Shown piece after piece: positions 46,515-58,609 of a DNA stretch of 64,000 nucleotides. Position 1 is the stretch's first letter, and each line of letters opens with the position of its first letter. Source of the stretch: Sorghum bicolor (lineage: Eukaryota > Streptophyta > Magnoliopsida > Poales > Poaceae); the NCBI RefSeq assembly GCF_000003195.3, contig NC_012870.2, positions 13,322,501 to 13,386,500 on the forward strand, written 5' to 3'. Under the pieces are notes generated by a model. That model did no database searches and was not told where the DNA came from. It was given only the letters and a program-made list of their open reading frames with translations. The translations under genes and the position numbers were made by a program.

Positions 46515-46775
46515 ATGTTTGCCGAGTGCCTCTCTAGAGAGCACTCGACGAAGTAATCAATTTAATTTTTTATTTAAAATGTTTGCTAAGTGTTTAATTT
46601 TTTGGCACTCGGCAAACCCTGCTGTCCCATGATGAACCCGTTCTTTTTTACCGAGGGTCATGTTGGCACTCGGTAAAATATTCGTCGAATGCTCGATAAA
46701 AATCACTCGGTGAACCAAGCTTTGCCGACATACGGTTTGCCAATTGCGCCGTGGGTGGCACTCGGCAAACAAGCC
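46515..46775. mobile_element. CACTA (En/Spm) subterminal repeat fragment
   Basis: Repeated TTTGCCGAGTGC and its complement GCACTCGGCAAA occur in both orientations (46517, 46541, 46610, 46655, 46750). This is the hallmark subterminal repeat of grass CACTA elements. No terminal CACTA repeat or transposase is present, so it is a remnant. Confidence 0.7.
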
Positions 46776-47428
46776 GTCGGCCACCTCGCCAGAGAACCAG
46801 CATTGGCCTCCCCCTTCATCTCTTCCCTTTTGGCGCAAAGCACGAACGTGCTTCAGTCGCTCGGATGAGATACTAGTGGTCTGGGCCAACGCCTGGACGA
46901 AGTTTTATGGACTTTAACCACTTGGCTTTGTAGTGCGAGACTGAATAGGAATCACGTCAAGCTTCTTTCTCTGTAATTGGAATGTAGGTTGATAATGTGG
47001 ATTTGAGCTATACCTTGGGTTTGGGATTCTATGTTGTTTAGAGCATATCAGGTCTCATTCTTTTTTTATTCATTCGCAATAGTTTTTGTTCCATTTCTAA
47101 AAAAATCAACAAGAAAATATAGACTGGAACTTTATTTCAAACTAGGAAATGTGCCCATACATACAGCCATAAAAAGCAGAACCCCATAAGAAAAAACTCG
47201 TGTGCTGAGCCTAGGTACGTACGAAGACTGTCCATGTATATCTGTCTTCTGTGTCACATATACGAAGAAATTTTGGGCCTATACAGCCCAAAACCGTGCT
47301 TGGAAACAGCCGGCTGGCCTTGATTCGTAGAGGAAAAGGAAGGCAGGTACGCGGCCCATATGTACGTAGTCAACCGCCGGTTCAGGAACAGAAAAAAAAA
47401 GGAAATCATGCATCAAGCAGTAGAATAA
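46776..47428. other. Intergenic, no recognised feature
   Basis: I see no supported gene or element ends here. Confidence 0.4.
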
Positions 47429-47671
47429 GGCCTTGTTTAGTTTCCAAAAGATTTTACAAAATTTTTCAGATTCTCCATCACATCGAATCTTTAGACACAT
47501 ACATGGAGTATTAAATATAGTCGAAAATAAAAACTAATTGCACAGTTTGGTCAAAATTGATTAGACGAATCTTTTGAGTCTAGTTAGCCCATAATTGGAT
47601 AATATTTGTCAAATACAAACGAAAATGCTACAGTATCGATTTCCCAAAATTTTTTGGAACTAAACAAGGCC
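47429..47671. mobile_element. Tourist-like MITE, family A, copy 19
   Basis: TAA duplications lie at 47426-47428 and 47672-47674. The termini ggccttgtttagtttcc and ggaactaaacaaggcc are intact. It is among the best preserved copies. Confidence 0.9.
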
Positions 47672-47840
47672 TAAAAGAACGCTAACCAACATTCTCTGAG
47701 AAAGAGGCAGCTTAACCGCAGTCTGATTTTATTTTATTAGACGCCTGAGATGGAGATCCTTTGTCTGACCTGGGCCCTATACTCCAACCACCTACTACCT
47801 AGCAAACGTGTGTCCAGCTGCTCCATGTAGATTTTCTTAA

Positions 47841-48083
47841 GGCCTTCTTTAGTTCCGAAAAGTAAAAACTTTTCGGTATTGTAGCATTTTCGTTTGTTTG
47901 TAATAAATATTATCCAATCATGAATTAACTAGGATTAAAAGATTTATCTCGTGATTTACAGCTAAACTGTGTAATTAGTTTTTGTTTTCGTCTATATTTA
48001 ATGTTTCATGCATATGCCACAAGATTCGATGTGACAGGAAATCTTGAAAACTTTTTGGTTTTCAGAGTGAACTAAATATGGCC
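47841..48083. mobile_element. Tourist-like MITE, family A, copy 20
   Basis: The left end ggccttctttagttcc and right end gtgaactaaatatggcc are present. It is inverted relative to copy 19. Confidence 0.82.
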
Positions 48084-48472
48084 TTGAGTTCTGTCACCTA
48101 AACCGGTCTATATACATTTGCTGGTTATTAGTAGCTATAATATATATATAACGCAGTTGATGTAAAAGTTTTTGGACAATTTTGAAGCGTACAAATGACA
48201 ACAACGTAGAGAACGAGTTGTGTATATGTATATCTGCAATACACACACAGTGAACCTGTGGAAATGGATTTCCCCCTAATTTCCTGGTGTGTGATGTTGA
48301 TTAGCTTGCTGCCTTTTGTAGTTTTGTAACTTATCGAGTTCTGCAGTATTGCATGGGTCGCTCTTTGTACGAGAATCATTGTGCTAGCTAGCTGGCCAGC
48401 ACCCAGCAGTACGTGGTGCTCTTTGTCGATGTCACCGTACTACTATACTAGTCAGTCTCTCCAAGGCAATAA

Positions 48473-48697
48473 GGTCTTGTTTAGTTTCTAAAAATTTTCA
48501 AGATTCTCTATATCGAATATTTAGATATATACATAGAACATTAAATATAGATGCAAAATAACTAATTATATAATTTATCTATAATTTGTAAGATAAATCT
48601 ATTAAGCCTAATTAGTCAATAATTAGACAATAATTACTAAATACAAACAAAAGTGCTACGGTTGTCAAAACAAAAAAAATTATAACTAAATAAGCCC
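48473..48697. mobile_element. Tourist-like MITE, family A, copy 21
   Basis: TAA lies before the left end ggtcttgtttagtttc. The right end is ataactaaataagcccc. Confidence 0.78.
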
Positions 48698-49101
48698 CAA
48701 GCTAAATGCATAATGCTCACGTGGGCGTTGACTCCTAGCGACGTGTACGTATGGGCCCACGCAGAGCAGAGGGCGGGAGGGTTTTAGTACGTACTTGTAG
48801 TGCGGGTTAGGTTTAATTTTGTGGTCACGCACACGGCACGGCACATTCTTCAGGCGTGCATACGTCGTCGTCGTCATCTAGCGAGCGACCAACTTAATTA
48901 ATGTACGCCGCCTCTCTGTATATATTGTTGGCACGTAGCTACTGATTGATAATTATAACATGTCATCTGCATGTCCCTAGCTAATTGAGCGCGTCTTAAT
49001 TTAGAAATTGAGAGGATCGAACTACTAGCGGTGTCAGCGATAGTATAATAAATAATCGTACATAAAGGCTGAATGGCACTACGACCCACTGATCACACGT
49101 A

Positions 49102-49529
49102 CTATCTCTCCGTCCCAAGAGTGAATTCCGATTCTAGGAGTCAAACATTTTAGATTTGACCAAAAATCTATTAAAAATAATTATTAATATTTGTAGTTCT
49201 AAACAAGTATTATTAAATTTAAACATGTAATTTATTTTCATAATAAATCTATTTATGAACATAAATGTTGATATTATTTTTTTTCTAAATTTAATCATAC
49301 CTAAAATATTTACTTGGTTCAATTATAGAATTGTAATTTCTTCGGAAGTATGTGGAAAAAGTTTCATCGTGGAAAAAAAGAAAATAAATAACAATAATCA
49401 ACTAATTGTTTTGACATTTCTAGATATACAAAGATTTTCTATGCATCTCGATATATACGTATATCTAGATACAAAATAAAACCAATACACCTAGGAAAAA
49501 ATATCTTATAACTTAGAATGGAGGGGGTA
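49102..49529. mobile_element. Stowaway-type element (428 bp)
   Basis: The left end ctatctctccgtcccaagagtg pairs with the right end ataacttagaatggagggggta. The interior is AT-rich. A CACTA-like MITE begins immediately after it. Confidence 0.6.
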
Positions 49530-49532
49530 CGT

Positions 49533-50034
49533 CTCTAGTAGAAAAATAACCTTTCATCGATGGCCAAAAAGTATTTAGTCCTGGTTTAAAATTTGCAATC
49601 GTGACTAAAGGGACAACAGGACTTTTCGTCTTGGTTTGTAATATAAATTGGGACTAATTCGATCTACCCTTTAGTCTCGATCCTAACAGTTACCAGGTGT
49701 GCCAGTACGAGAAGCTTTAGTACCGGTTTGAGACATGAACCTAGACTAAAAATGCTACTTTTAGTCCTAGTTTGAGACACAAACCCAGATTAAAGGTACC
49801 TTTAGTCCTGGTTTGTGTCTCAAACCTGGACTAAAGATGCCTAGCTCTAGAGTGAATTTAAAAGAAAAGCGTATCTTATCTAAGTTAGATGTGTGGTGGA
49901 AGTTAGGATTCCCGATGGTAGGAACTAGGACTATAAATTAAGACATTTAGTCCGAGTGCATAGTCCGGCCGGTTCCCAAAACCGGGACTAAATGAGGTTG
50001 GGAACCGGGACTACAGCTAGTTTCTCTACTAGTG
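49533..50034. mobile_element. Non-autonomous CACTA-type element
   Basis: The left terminus CTCTAGTAGAAAAA and the reverse complement of the right terminus CACTAGTAGAGAAA are inverted repeats of the CACTA class. Inside, the phrase TTTAGTCCTGGTTTG recurs in both orientations. A near-perfect hairpin (49758-49837) is centred on GGTACC. Confidence 0.7.
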
Positions 50035-50510
50035 TTGCTGCATAATAATTCAATGACGAACGATGATAATGCAAGACCGTACCACACATAATAACAAGAT
50101 ATATATTCTCCAGCAATACAAGGTAGTAGAACAATAAAAACGAAACGCCACAACATGTACATGTACGTGTGCATGGCACACACATGCATAAATTAATTAA
50201 AAGACGAGACTGGTTTATATGTAGCACTAAATATATTTCATGATAATGCAAATGCATGGTATGAGCTAGCTATATTACTATGGACTCAATAAGCTATATA
50301 TATATAGCTAGCATGCTCAACACGCATGCATGTGGCATGCACCGTACGTACTACCTATATATATAACCTCACACTCCTCACAGACGACGAAATTAAACCA
50401 ACAATAATGCAACTGATGACGATGAGACACATGGAATCATGACGTACACTATAGATGGATAAACCATGAGCCTGGCTAAGCATGCATGTATATGCCAATC
50501 AATCTACACA

Positions 50511-50563
50511 TGCATGCATGCATGCGTACGTCCACGTACGCACGCACGCACGCGCGCGCGTTT
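50511..50563. repeat. Alternating purine-pyrimidine tract
   Basis: CATG, CACG and CG units run together just downstream of the peptide gene stop. Such tracts can adopt Z-DNA; no function is implied. Confidence 0.8.
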
Positions 50564-50592
50564 GATCGATCGGCGCCATGCCCGTCGGCTTA

Positions 50593-50925
50593 TCAATTAT
50601 TAGTCGTTGATGGGCTCGGTTTGGGGCTGGACATCCCGTGATGAGGGCACCGGCCGCCAGCAGGGTTGTTGTTGTTGGGGTTGTAGCTGCAATTCGACGG
50701 CCCCGTTGATGATTCGGTCGTCGCCGCTGTCGCTGCCGTCGCCGTCGCCGTCGTCGTCGTCGTCTGATCAGGCTTCGTGGCAGCCGAGAGCAGACGACCC
50801 GGCCTCCCGGCGCCGACGACGGTTGGCACGGCCGACGAAACGACGACGACGAGCACGAGGACGGCCGCAGCAATCGCCGTCGCCGTGCCACCTACAGACC
50901 GCCGCCTCAGCACCTTGTTGGCCAT
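50593..50925 (-). CDS. Small secreted or anchored two-cysteine peptide precursor, copy A
   Basis: A single-exon gene of 110 residues. A basic start, MANKVLRRR, precedes a hydrophobic segment (about 14-36, ATAIAAAVLVLVVVVSSAVP) that reads as a signal peptide or anchor, ending near VVGAGRPG. A Thr/Ala-rich linker with KPDQTTTT follows. The C-terminus holds SSTGPSNCS...PNNNN, two cysteines 13 residues apart, and RCPHHG. The paralogue at 57221-57532 conserves the signal segment, GAGRPG, KPDQTTTT, GPS-C-S, PNN and RCPH, while the spacers vary in whole codons; this pattern supports a real coding gene. The layout suits a processed signalling peptide. A link to the two-cysteine CTNIP/SCREW phytocytokines is only a guess. 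A TATA box lies about 195 bp upstream. Confidence 0.72.
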   Translation of the reverse strand: MANKVLRRRSVGGTATAIAAAVLVLVVVVSSAVPTVVGAGRPGRLLSAATKPDQTTTTTATATAATAATTESSTGPSNCSYNPNNNNPAGGRCPHHGMSSPKPSPSTTNN

Positions 50926-51116
50926 GACGATACTGTTTGTAATTATTTCCAGAAAGATTACAGTGAAATATATATATATATATGTATATATGCTGCTAAC
51001 TGGATCTTGGTGAAGCTAGCTAGGGCAGATTTCTAGCGAGAGGGTGCAGGAGAAAAAAGGTGATGCTGTGTTGCGGTTTAGGGAGCTGTGCTGCTATGCA
51101 TGTGTCTCCCCTTCTC

Positions 51117-51125
51117 TATATATAT
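51117..51125 (-). promoter_or_regulatory. TATA box of peptide gene A
   Basis: TATATATA within a block (ctctatatatatggccgtaaagg) conserved in both duplicates. It is 195 bp upstream of the ATG. Confidence 0.6.
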
Positions 51126-51634
51126 GGCCGTAAAGGGGAGCTGCATATGATTATGTAATCTGATCACAAGGATATTTCTAAATGCATGCATCAGGTGCAT
51201 GCTTAACGAGGTCGGTCGTCGCTAATAATGGCCAGCAGGAGTCTGCAGAGACCAGAGAAATAGAGGTAGAATTAGAAACGGTCAGAGTCAATAAGTTCCG
51301 TACGCGGGGATTAGGAAGCGAAAAGGTGGAGGACCGAAGACAAATTAAAAATAAGCTTCATGGGTGCGTAGTCCTCCAACTTTGCGGCATGCAAAGTACA
51401 CCTGCTACTCACTCGATCAGAGGCGGCCCTTTTAATTTTAAGCTCGACAATTAAAATGCTCGCTCGTGTAGTGTAGTGTAGTCGTGTGTGTCTCTGTCAC
51501 GCGGTTTACAGCTTTGCTTTTGCTACCCACCGACCCAGCAGGAGACCGACCGACCTGGCCAACCTGCGATCAACCCCTGCAAAATGGAAATGCACGGTTC
51601 AATGGTGTCACCACAAGGAAATTCAATTCGATCG

Positions 51635-51858
<224 letters not shown>

Positions 51859-53072
51859 TTTTTCATCTCAAAATTAAATGACCCCATATATATATGCCTA
51901 TATATATATTTCGCACATAGTAATCATATTATTTAGGTTCTGTTTTATCCCTTGATCTTATAATTAACTGTCAAAGTTAGCTTGAGGATTCAAACAACCT
52001 AACTAATCAATGTAGTTTAAAATAAACTATTTTGCTAAGAGATGAAAAGTTATTATTTGTCTCTTACTAGCTAAGATTTATTTCAGGATTTAATGATATT
52101 ATTTTTCGTGGAAGTGTCCAACGTTTGTAGTAACTTCATCAATCTTAAAATCTATCATCCTAGTTTCAGACTCTCGAAGGGGATCATAGGAGATCGAGGA
52201 TGTGTGTGTTCATAGGCGTGAGTATATAGTACGGGCATATATGAGTGTCTTTGTCTCTATTTTGATTAAAAAAATAACAAGAGAATTTAAATGGGGCTCA
52301 GCTAATAGATCAGCTAATAATCCCGCTATAATAGGTTATTTGTTGGCTTCTTTTAGCTAGCAGCTACTCCCTCCATCAAACGCATACCAAAAAACTATAA
52401 GATAATGTTCGGAAGCGCTTTCTTCTGATACTGTTCGCCCAGGCAACAAACTAGCAGCTGCAGCCATAGCGGCCGCTACATGTATCCATCGATTTTTCCA
52501 ATTAAAAAAAGTTTCTTCTCAAATTACTGTTTTCTTAACAAACTTTGTCAAGTCGAGCACTTTATACGAAGTTTAGAAGTCATAATATGTTGTATTTCTG
52601 GATGGAGGGAGTGACAATTACTGGCCAGATTCAAACAGACTCTTAATTGCTATTTTATTACCAAAAATTGCCTAACTTCCTGCGTTGTCGATTTGTTAGC
52701 AGTACGTAGTTCAATATAGTGTGGTACTGGTCCCGTGTAAGTCTCGCTTGATTCGTTGCGAAGCAACCCCTTTTGTGTGTGTGTGTGTTCGTATGCACGT
52801 TGACTACTTGACCCTCTGATACGTTAGCGACCTTCACTGGTGCACGTTTGGTTGGTCACACCACTTTTACCATTGTATGTTCTTTGAATGCTTTCAACAG
52901 ACTCTCAACAGTTGCTACTGTTTAGGACCGCAATGCAACTATCCAATAGGCAATTTAGCCATCCGTTGGTCTCAAAATGCTTCAACTAGTGGCAGGTTGA
53001 CAAACGTTTGTTTTCTCGGTGTGCAAACAAAGATGTCTTTCATAAACAATGTACATGTCATGATCGGACTAG

Positions 53073-53500
53073 CACTACAGCAGAAAGTTCACCATAGTTG
53101 GTTCCAAATATCCTTAACCGCCGGTTTTGGGTCGCTGTTAGAGTGAAAGTCGTTGGTGACACTCGTTGTTAATCACTGCCAGTTTTGAACCGTCAGTGAC
53201 ATTGTTCATCACCATCGAACCAACGTTCAATCAGTGGTGCTTTATCATCACTGCTCCATAGGCATTAGATCCATGGTGATGTGAAGACATCAATGCTAGT
53301 CTAACGTAACATGTGGCAGTGATGATAAGAGACATCAATGCCGGTCTGGAGTATAGTCTGACGGTGATGGTAGATGAATCAATGTCGAGCAGGCATATCA
53401 TCCGGCGGTGATGATGTATACGTCAACGTCGAAAGGTGTATCATCAGGTAGTGATGAAAGATACATCAACGCCGGATGAGTGTACTACATGGCGGTGATG
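53073..53500. mobile_element. CACTA-like terminus with subterminal tandem repeats
   Basis: The stretch begins CACTACAGCAGAAA at the edge of duplication copy A. It is followed by repeated units of about 50-60 bp of the form ggcggtgatgatg...catcaa(c/t)gccgg. Similar units resume after the LINE fragment (about 54515-54650). The matching right terminus was not found. Confidence 0.55.
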
Positions 53501-54510
53501 ATGGACAGGGTGGCTCTAGCACTCTTTGATGCAGCAACGGTGCTTCAGCTAGGCGACGGTAAAGCAACTTATTTCTGGACAGATCGCTGGATTCAGGGGG
53601 CAGCATCAAGTCGATTGCGCCCAACGTTTTCTCTGCCGTTCGGGCGCGCAAGAGGCGGTGCCTGGTTGCGGATGCGCTACCTGGTGATGCTTGGGTTCGC
53701 CACATATGGACCGATCACAAGGCAGCTACTGATTGAGTTCAATAAAATCTGTGACTTGCTGCGCCATATCCAACTTTCAGACACTCCGGACACCTTCTGC
53801 TGGAGGCTTTCTGGCGATGGCACCTACTCGGCCGCCTCAGCGTATGGGGCTATGTTCATTGGCTCCTCGATGCCAGTTGGCGCCAAGGAAATTTGGAAGA
53901 CTGCAGCCCCGCCGCGTGTGCGCTTCTTTTTCTGGCTTGTGTTGCATCGGCGTTGTTGGACTGCTGAACGACGTTTCCGTCACGGTTTGCAGAGCTCCGC
54001 GACTTGTGTCATGTGTGACCAGCTGCCTGAGACGATCGACCACATTCTACTGGGTTGTTGCTTCAGCAAGCAAGTCTGGCATCTGTGCCTCAACAGGTTC
54101 TGCTTGCAGCAGTTCGTTACAGTCAACGAAGAGCACGTCATGTCCTGGTGGATTCAAAACAGGAAGGGAGTCCCCAAAGTCCTCCGCCGTGGTTTCGACT
54201 CACTCTTTTTCCTTGTGGGCTGGACGCTTTGGAAGGAACGAAACGCGAGAACTTTTGACGTGGTGGCCTCGTCGCCTTCGCAGCTCCTGATAAAAATCCT
54301 GGATGAGGCTGCAGTCTGGGGTCTGGCGGGCTTCAAACCTATCCAGGCGCTACTAGTGCTGCCCTCTGTGTAGTCAACCGGCTAGCCACCTTGGTTACTT
54401 TGCTGTCTGTTTTCTTAAGCTTGTTTCTGCCTCTAGACACCGCTTCGGGTTACCTTGTAACCAGCTTCCTTCTTAATAAAATACACGCTGAGCGTGGTCT
54501 TTAAAAAAAA
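53501..54510 (+). mobile_element. 5'-truncated LINE fragment (reverse transcriptase C-terminus)
   Basis: An open frame to 54373 encodes the tail of a plant L1-type ORF2. LGDGKATYFWTDRWIQG is followed by the RT-associated zinc-binding region (FCWRLSGDGTYSAASAYGAMF ... PPRVRFFFWLVLHRRCWTAERR ... CVMCDQLPETIDHILLGC ... VWH). The frame then stops, a short 3' UTR follows, and an A-rich tail ends at 54510. The RT catalytic core is absent, so it is dead on arrival. The upstream ATG at 53480 lies in the host repeat and is accidental. Confidence 0.88.
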
Positions 54511-55857
54511 TGTAGGTACCATCATAGCTGGTTGATCGTCATTTCATTCGGCGGTAACGAGGGCAGCATCAGCGTCACCATTGTGTTTGTTCCGGTGGTA
54601 ATAATTAATGTCTTGTCCATTACTGCTGGTGTTGGCACTGTATATCATTGTTCATAATACAATTGTAGTAATAATACGGAAACTTCAGGGCTTACATCGC
54701 CAGCAATATATATATACGGAGACAATGTATTGTATTCAAACATATATCACTATCGAGACATGAATCCATCCAACAAATCTAACCACAATGACATAGTTTT
54801 CATAATACGATAAAGTCAAAGGCATTGATCTGCTTATGTTTGCATGAACTTTAATTTGGGGTGTACTTGGACATCTAGTTTGTAATAACTTGGTTTAAGT
54901 TATTATGGTTTTGTATGTGCTTGATGAATGGGGATGATCATTGTAATATACAAGCTCTTACTTAACTAGTTCTATTCTTATTTGTGGAGGTACAATAGTA
55001 TAGCATATAATACGTATACAAAACTATTTGAAACAAAAACAGATTGAACAGAAAAACTATAAAAGAAAAAGAAATAAAGTAGCATTTAGTCCTGGTTGGT
55101 GTGTGCGCCCTCGAACCTGGGCTAGAACCTCTTTTAGTTCCGGTTGGTTGATTAGAAGTCCCATGTATTCAATCCCAGTTGCGTGGTCCGGGACTAAAGG
55201 ACGGGCCTTTAGTCTCGAATTCGCCCAGGATTTGGATGGGTTCTCCGACCGAGACTACTACCCGTACCTGCACTAGTGAACACAAGCAAACATAAGATCG
55301 TTCATGATAAAACCGACATTACAAGAAGAACATTAGTACCTTGAATAGATAAGATGATGCTCTCCATCCGAACTCAGGACTTGGTCCACAATAAAACTAA
55401 CAAGGTCTTATGGCAACCCAGATATCTCATGGTTAGCTCCGCTGTAGATGCCACTAGTGTCCGCAACACAAGAAAAAGTTGAAACATAGTTAAGACCGCT
55501 TTGATATGAAATGCGCTCTCATCGTTTTCCACTCTCGAAGGAGGCCACGAGAGAATATCCAACCCTTCATTGACATATTGAACAAGTAAGACAAGCTACC
55601 ACTACATTGCCAACGATAGGATTATTTAATAGTTAGCTTTATTGATCATCATATATCGCTGTCATGAATTTGTCACATAGGTCCTTCGACACGTACAGAA
55701 AAAATGATCAAGAAATTAATATCATCTGTATTGGAATTTTGGGTTCACTATACTCGAGGCCAATTCGATTCTATGACATGCATTACATGCACAGCCTCAT
55801 CTAAAATGTCTACTCTGCCTCTCCGGCTGTCCCCCAGTCCCTTTGCTCAATTGAGGA
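54511..55857. mobile_element. CACTA-derived remnants
   Basis: Continuation of the repeat region. At 55080-55275 the recurrent tttagtcctggttgg / gggactaaagg phrases end in cctgcactagtg, a CACTA-type terminus related to 49533-50034. The parts 54650-55075 and 55280-55857 are not resolved. No intact gene was seen. Confidence 0.45.
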
Positions 55858-55862
55858 CTTAG

Positions 55863-56470
55863 TGTTGGGAAAATGCGCACTGCACTTTCCAGCGAAGCGG
55901 TGTATCAAGATAAATGCTCTCTCTCCCTTCTTAATGGTGGCATCACTCCCCTTATATAGGGCTCAGAAACCGACCTAAGCTAATTACAGAAATACCCCGT
56001 GACGGTGGGGGAATATCTTGGCATATTCCTATGTTACGGTCTACTGACCCTAAGTCATTTATGTAATTTCACTCCACGGGCTTCTCACGCACTCCTCGCC
56101 TAGGGCTTCACGCTTGTCAAATGCTTGGATCCTCCGCTCGACCGCCTAACCTTCGATGTTTCTACGACGAAGGCCTCTCGGCTTGGCCACGTCGGAGGTT
56201 TCCCGGCGTAGACGCGCCGAAAGCTCGTCTCCTCCGCCGCGTCCTACGTCCTTCCTTCGGCCATCCTCCGACACGGAGAGGTTCGAAGGTTCCTTCCTTC
56301 TCTGCTCATGACCTCCGCCGTTGTCTTAGTCCCTGCATTTGCTCAGTAGCACAAGAGACACGTTAGCGTTAGTTTTTCTCAGGACCCCCGCACAGTTTCG
56401 TACGAAGGTTCTTCAGGTGGAGGATATCCTTCGAAGCGACCATGGGAAAGGATGCGGCCAGCCCCCAACA
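55863..56470 (+). mobile_element. Solo LTR
   Basis: A 608-bp LTR starts TGTTGGGAAAATGCGC and ends CCCCCAACA, with perfect CTTAG target duplications at 55858-55862 and 56471-56475. A TATA box (CTTATATAGGG, about 55951) sets the orientation as plus. No internal retrotransposon sequence or second LTR flanks it. Confidence 0.88.
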
Positions 56471-56499
56471 CTTAGCGACCTAATTAGAGTGTATTACCA

Positions 56500-56784
56500 G
56501 GTGAAAAGAAATATTTTTTCCAACTTCTAAATGGGCAATTATTTTTAGGGATGGTTGACTTAACAAAACTGATCCTGTAAATAAATTTTTAAGGGCAGTT
56601 GCTTTAAGAGAATTGCCACCTTTAGAAATTGATTTTTAGGGTTCTAAATTAAAAGCAAAACCATCCCTGAAAATCACTTCATATTTTTTACTATTGATGG
56701 CATAGTAGTAGCAGTTTTTTTAAAAATCAGTCATGATAATTGTTTTTGACCATTTGCAAAATTTATCTCTGTACTAGTGAACTT
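56500..56784. mobile_element. CACTA-like right-end fragment
   Basis: Repeated ttttagggatgg / aaccatccctgaaaatc phrases end in ctctgtactagtg, a CACTA-type terminus lying just before duplication copy B. Confidence 0.45.
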
Positions 56785-57220
56785 GTGTGCACCGTGCACG
56801 TACGGCTCGCGCATGCACAGATAGATAGATTATTAGGCGACGACTGGTAGGTGTGGTATATGTAACACTATATATTTCATGACAAATAATTGAACTGGTC
56901 GATGATCATTGTGGACTCAATAAGCTAGAGCTAGAATGCTCAAAACGACACGCATACAGCATGCATGTGGCATGCAACGTACCTCATCACTCCTCACAGG
57001 CGAAACCAACTGATGACGAATCGACGATGAGACAATCAGACATGCATGTGAATGGAATCACGATAGATGGACGGATGAGCCTAATTACGTACGTGCTTTG
57101 GCATAAAAAATATGCATGCCGTCATATATATTTATGCCAATTAATAAAAATCTATGCAGTATACATGAATGCGTCCAGGCACGCACGCTTGATCGATCGC
57201 CATGCATGCCCGCCGGCTTT

Positions 57221-57532
57221 TCAATTAGCCGTCTGATTGCTCGGGTTGGTGCTTGATGTCTGGCCGTGAGGGCACCGGGCGCCACCGTTGTTGGGGCTGT
57301 TGCTGCACCCCGACGGCCCGGCTGATGAATCCGTCGTCGCCATCGCCGTCGTCGTCGTCTGATCAGGCTTCATGGCAGGCGCCATCGTCGTCGTCGTTGC
57401 CGGCGCCGCCGCCGCACGCAGACCCGGCCTCCCGGCGCCGACGGTTGGGACAGCCGACAAAACCACGACGATGAGCACGAGGGCGGCCACAGCAATCGCC
57501 GTCGTGCCAGCAGGCCTCAGCACCTTGGCCAT
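57221..57532 (-). CDS. Small secreted or anchored two-cysteine peptide precursor, copy B
   Basis: A single-exon paralogue of the gene at 50593-50925, 103 residues. MAKVLRPAG precedes a hydrophobic segment (about 12-30, AIAVAALVLIVVVLSAVP) and GAGRPG. An Ala/Thr/Met-rich linker holds KPDQTTTT, and the C-terminus has SSAGPSGCS...PNN, two cysteines 10 residues apart, and RCPHG. The linker is longer and the inter-cysteine spacing three residues shorter than in copy A, both as in-frame changes. Conservation of the cysteines, the proline after the second cysteine and the signal segment suggests selection on a processed C-terminal peptide. Its promoter TATA is shared with copy A but lies about 295 bp upstream, so the leader is longer. 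No family is assigned. Confidence 0.72.
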   Translation of the reverse strand: MAKVLRPAGTTAIAVAALVLIVVVLSAVPTVGAGRPGLRAAAAPATTTTMAPAMKPDQTTTTAMATTDSSAGPSGCSNSPNNGGARCPHGQTSSTNPSNQTAN

Positions 57533-57822
57533 GATAGACTGATCTTGACTTGACTTGACGCGACGAAACTATTGACTAATATTCCCGGCCGGCGGCACGC
57601 AAGAAAGAAATGGGATTCCTAGTGATGAGCTCCAAATTGAATTTTGGAAGCTTTTACAAGAGGATTAGAGAGTATGCTATGCTAACTCTATCGGTGAAGC
57701 TAGGGCAGAGAACTTCCAAAGTGACGGTGTGTTGGTGGTGGTGTTGCACTGTTAGTTGCTGCTACTTCCTGTTTCAGTTTAGGGAGCTATGCTATGCACA
57801 ATGCCCCCTTCTCTCCAATCTC

Positions 57823-57831
57823 TATATATAT
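57823..57831 (-). promoter_or_regulatory. TATA box of peptide gene B
   Basis: The same conserved TATATATA-ggccgtaaagg block as in copy A, read on the minus strand. Confidence 0.6.
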
Positions 57832-58609
57832 GGCCGTAAAGGGAGCTGCATATATATAATATGTTGATCGTCATCACGAGTGATTAGTAATGCCATCAGA
57901 TGCATGCATGATCAACGAGGTGGCTAATTAATATAATGGCCAGCAGTCAGCAGAGAGAGACGATAGAGCCATAGAGATAGAAATGGTCAGAGTTCCGTAC
58001 GCGGAGATTAGCTAGGAACTAATTAAGCGAAAAAGGTAGAGAGGACCGAAGAAAAACTAAGCTCTTCATGGGGCGACTTTGCAGCAAACTACACCTGCTA
58101 CTCACTCAGAGCTAGGCGGCCCTGTTTAAGCTCGACAATTAAAATGCTCGCTCGTGTCTCTGTCACACGGTTTACTTACAGCTTTGCTTTTGCTCCCCAC
58201 CGACCTAGCAGGAGACCGTCAGACCGACCTGACCAACCTGCGATCACCTTTGCAAAATGGAAATGCACGGTTCAATGGAATCACACAAGGAAATTCAATT
58301 CTCTGTATTTTCTTTTTCTCTCAAAAAGACCAGAGTGACCGAAAGATATGGAATGACACAAGGAAATTCAATTCTCTATATTTTCTTTTTGAATTTCTTT
58401 CTCTCTCGAAAAGACTAGAGCGACCGAAAGATCAAGTTCAACAATTAAGGCAGGAAAGCATGCGAATTATTATATTAAAACGAGAATGATGGATAAACAA
58501 ACGTTTACACGCACATGTATATAATTATCGCCAAAAAGACATGTTTAGATCAATTAGTAGAGCTAGTTATTAGCTGAGGCTAAAAACAATCTAAGGGTGT
58601 ACTTTGGAG

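Noticed and set aside
53480..54373. Treating the 297-codon frame as a host gene
   Set aside because: The motifs are those of a LINE reverse transcriptase tail with zinc-binding region, followed by a 3' A-rich tail.
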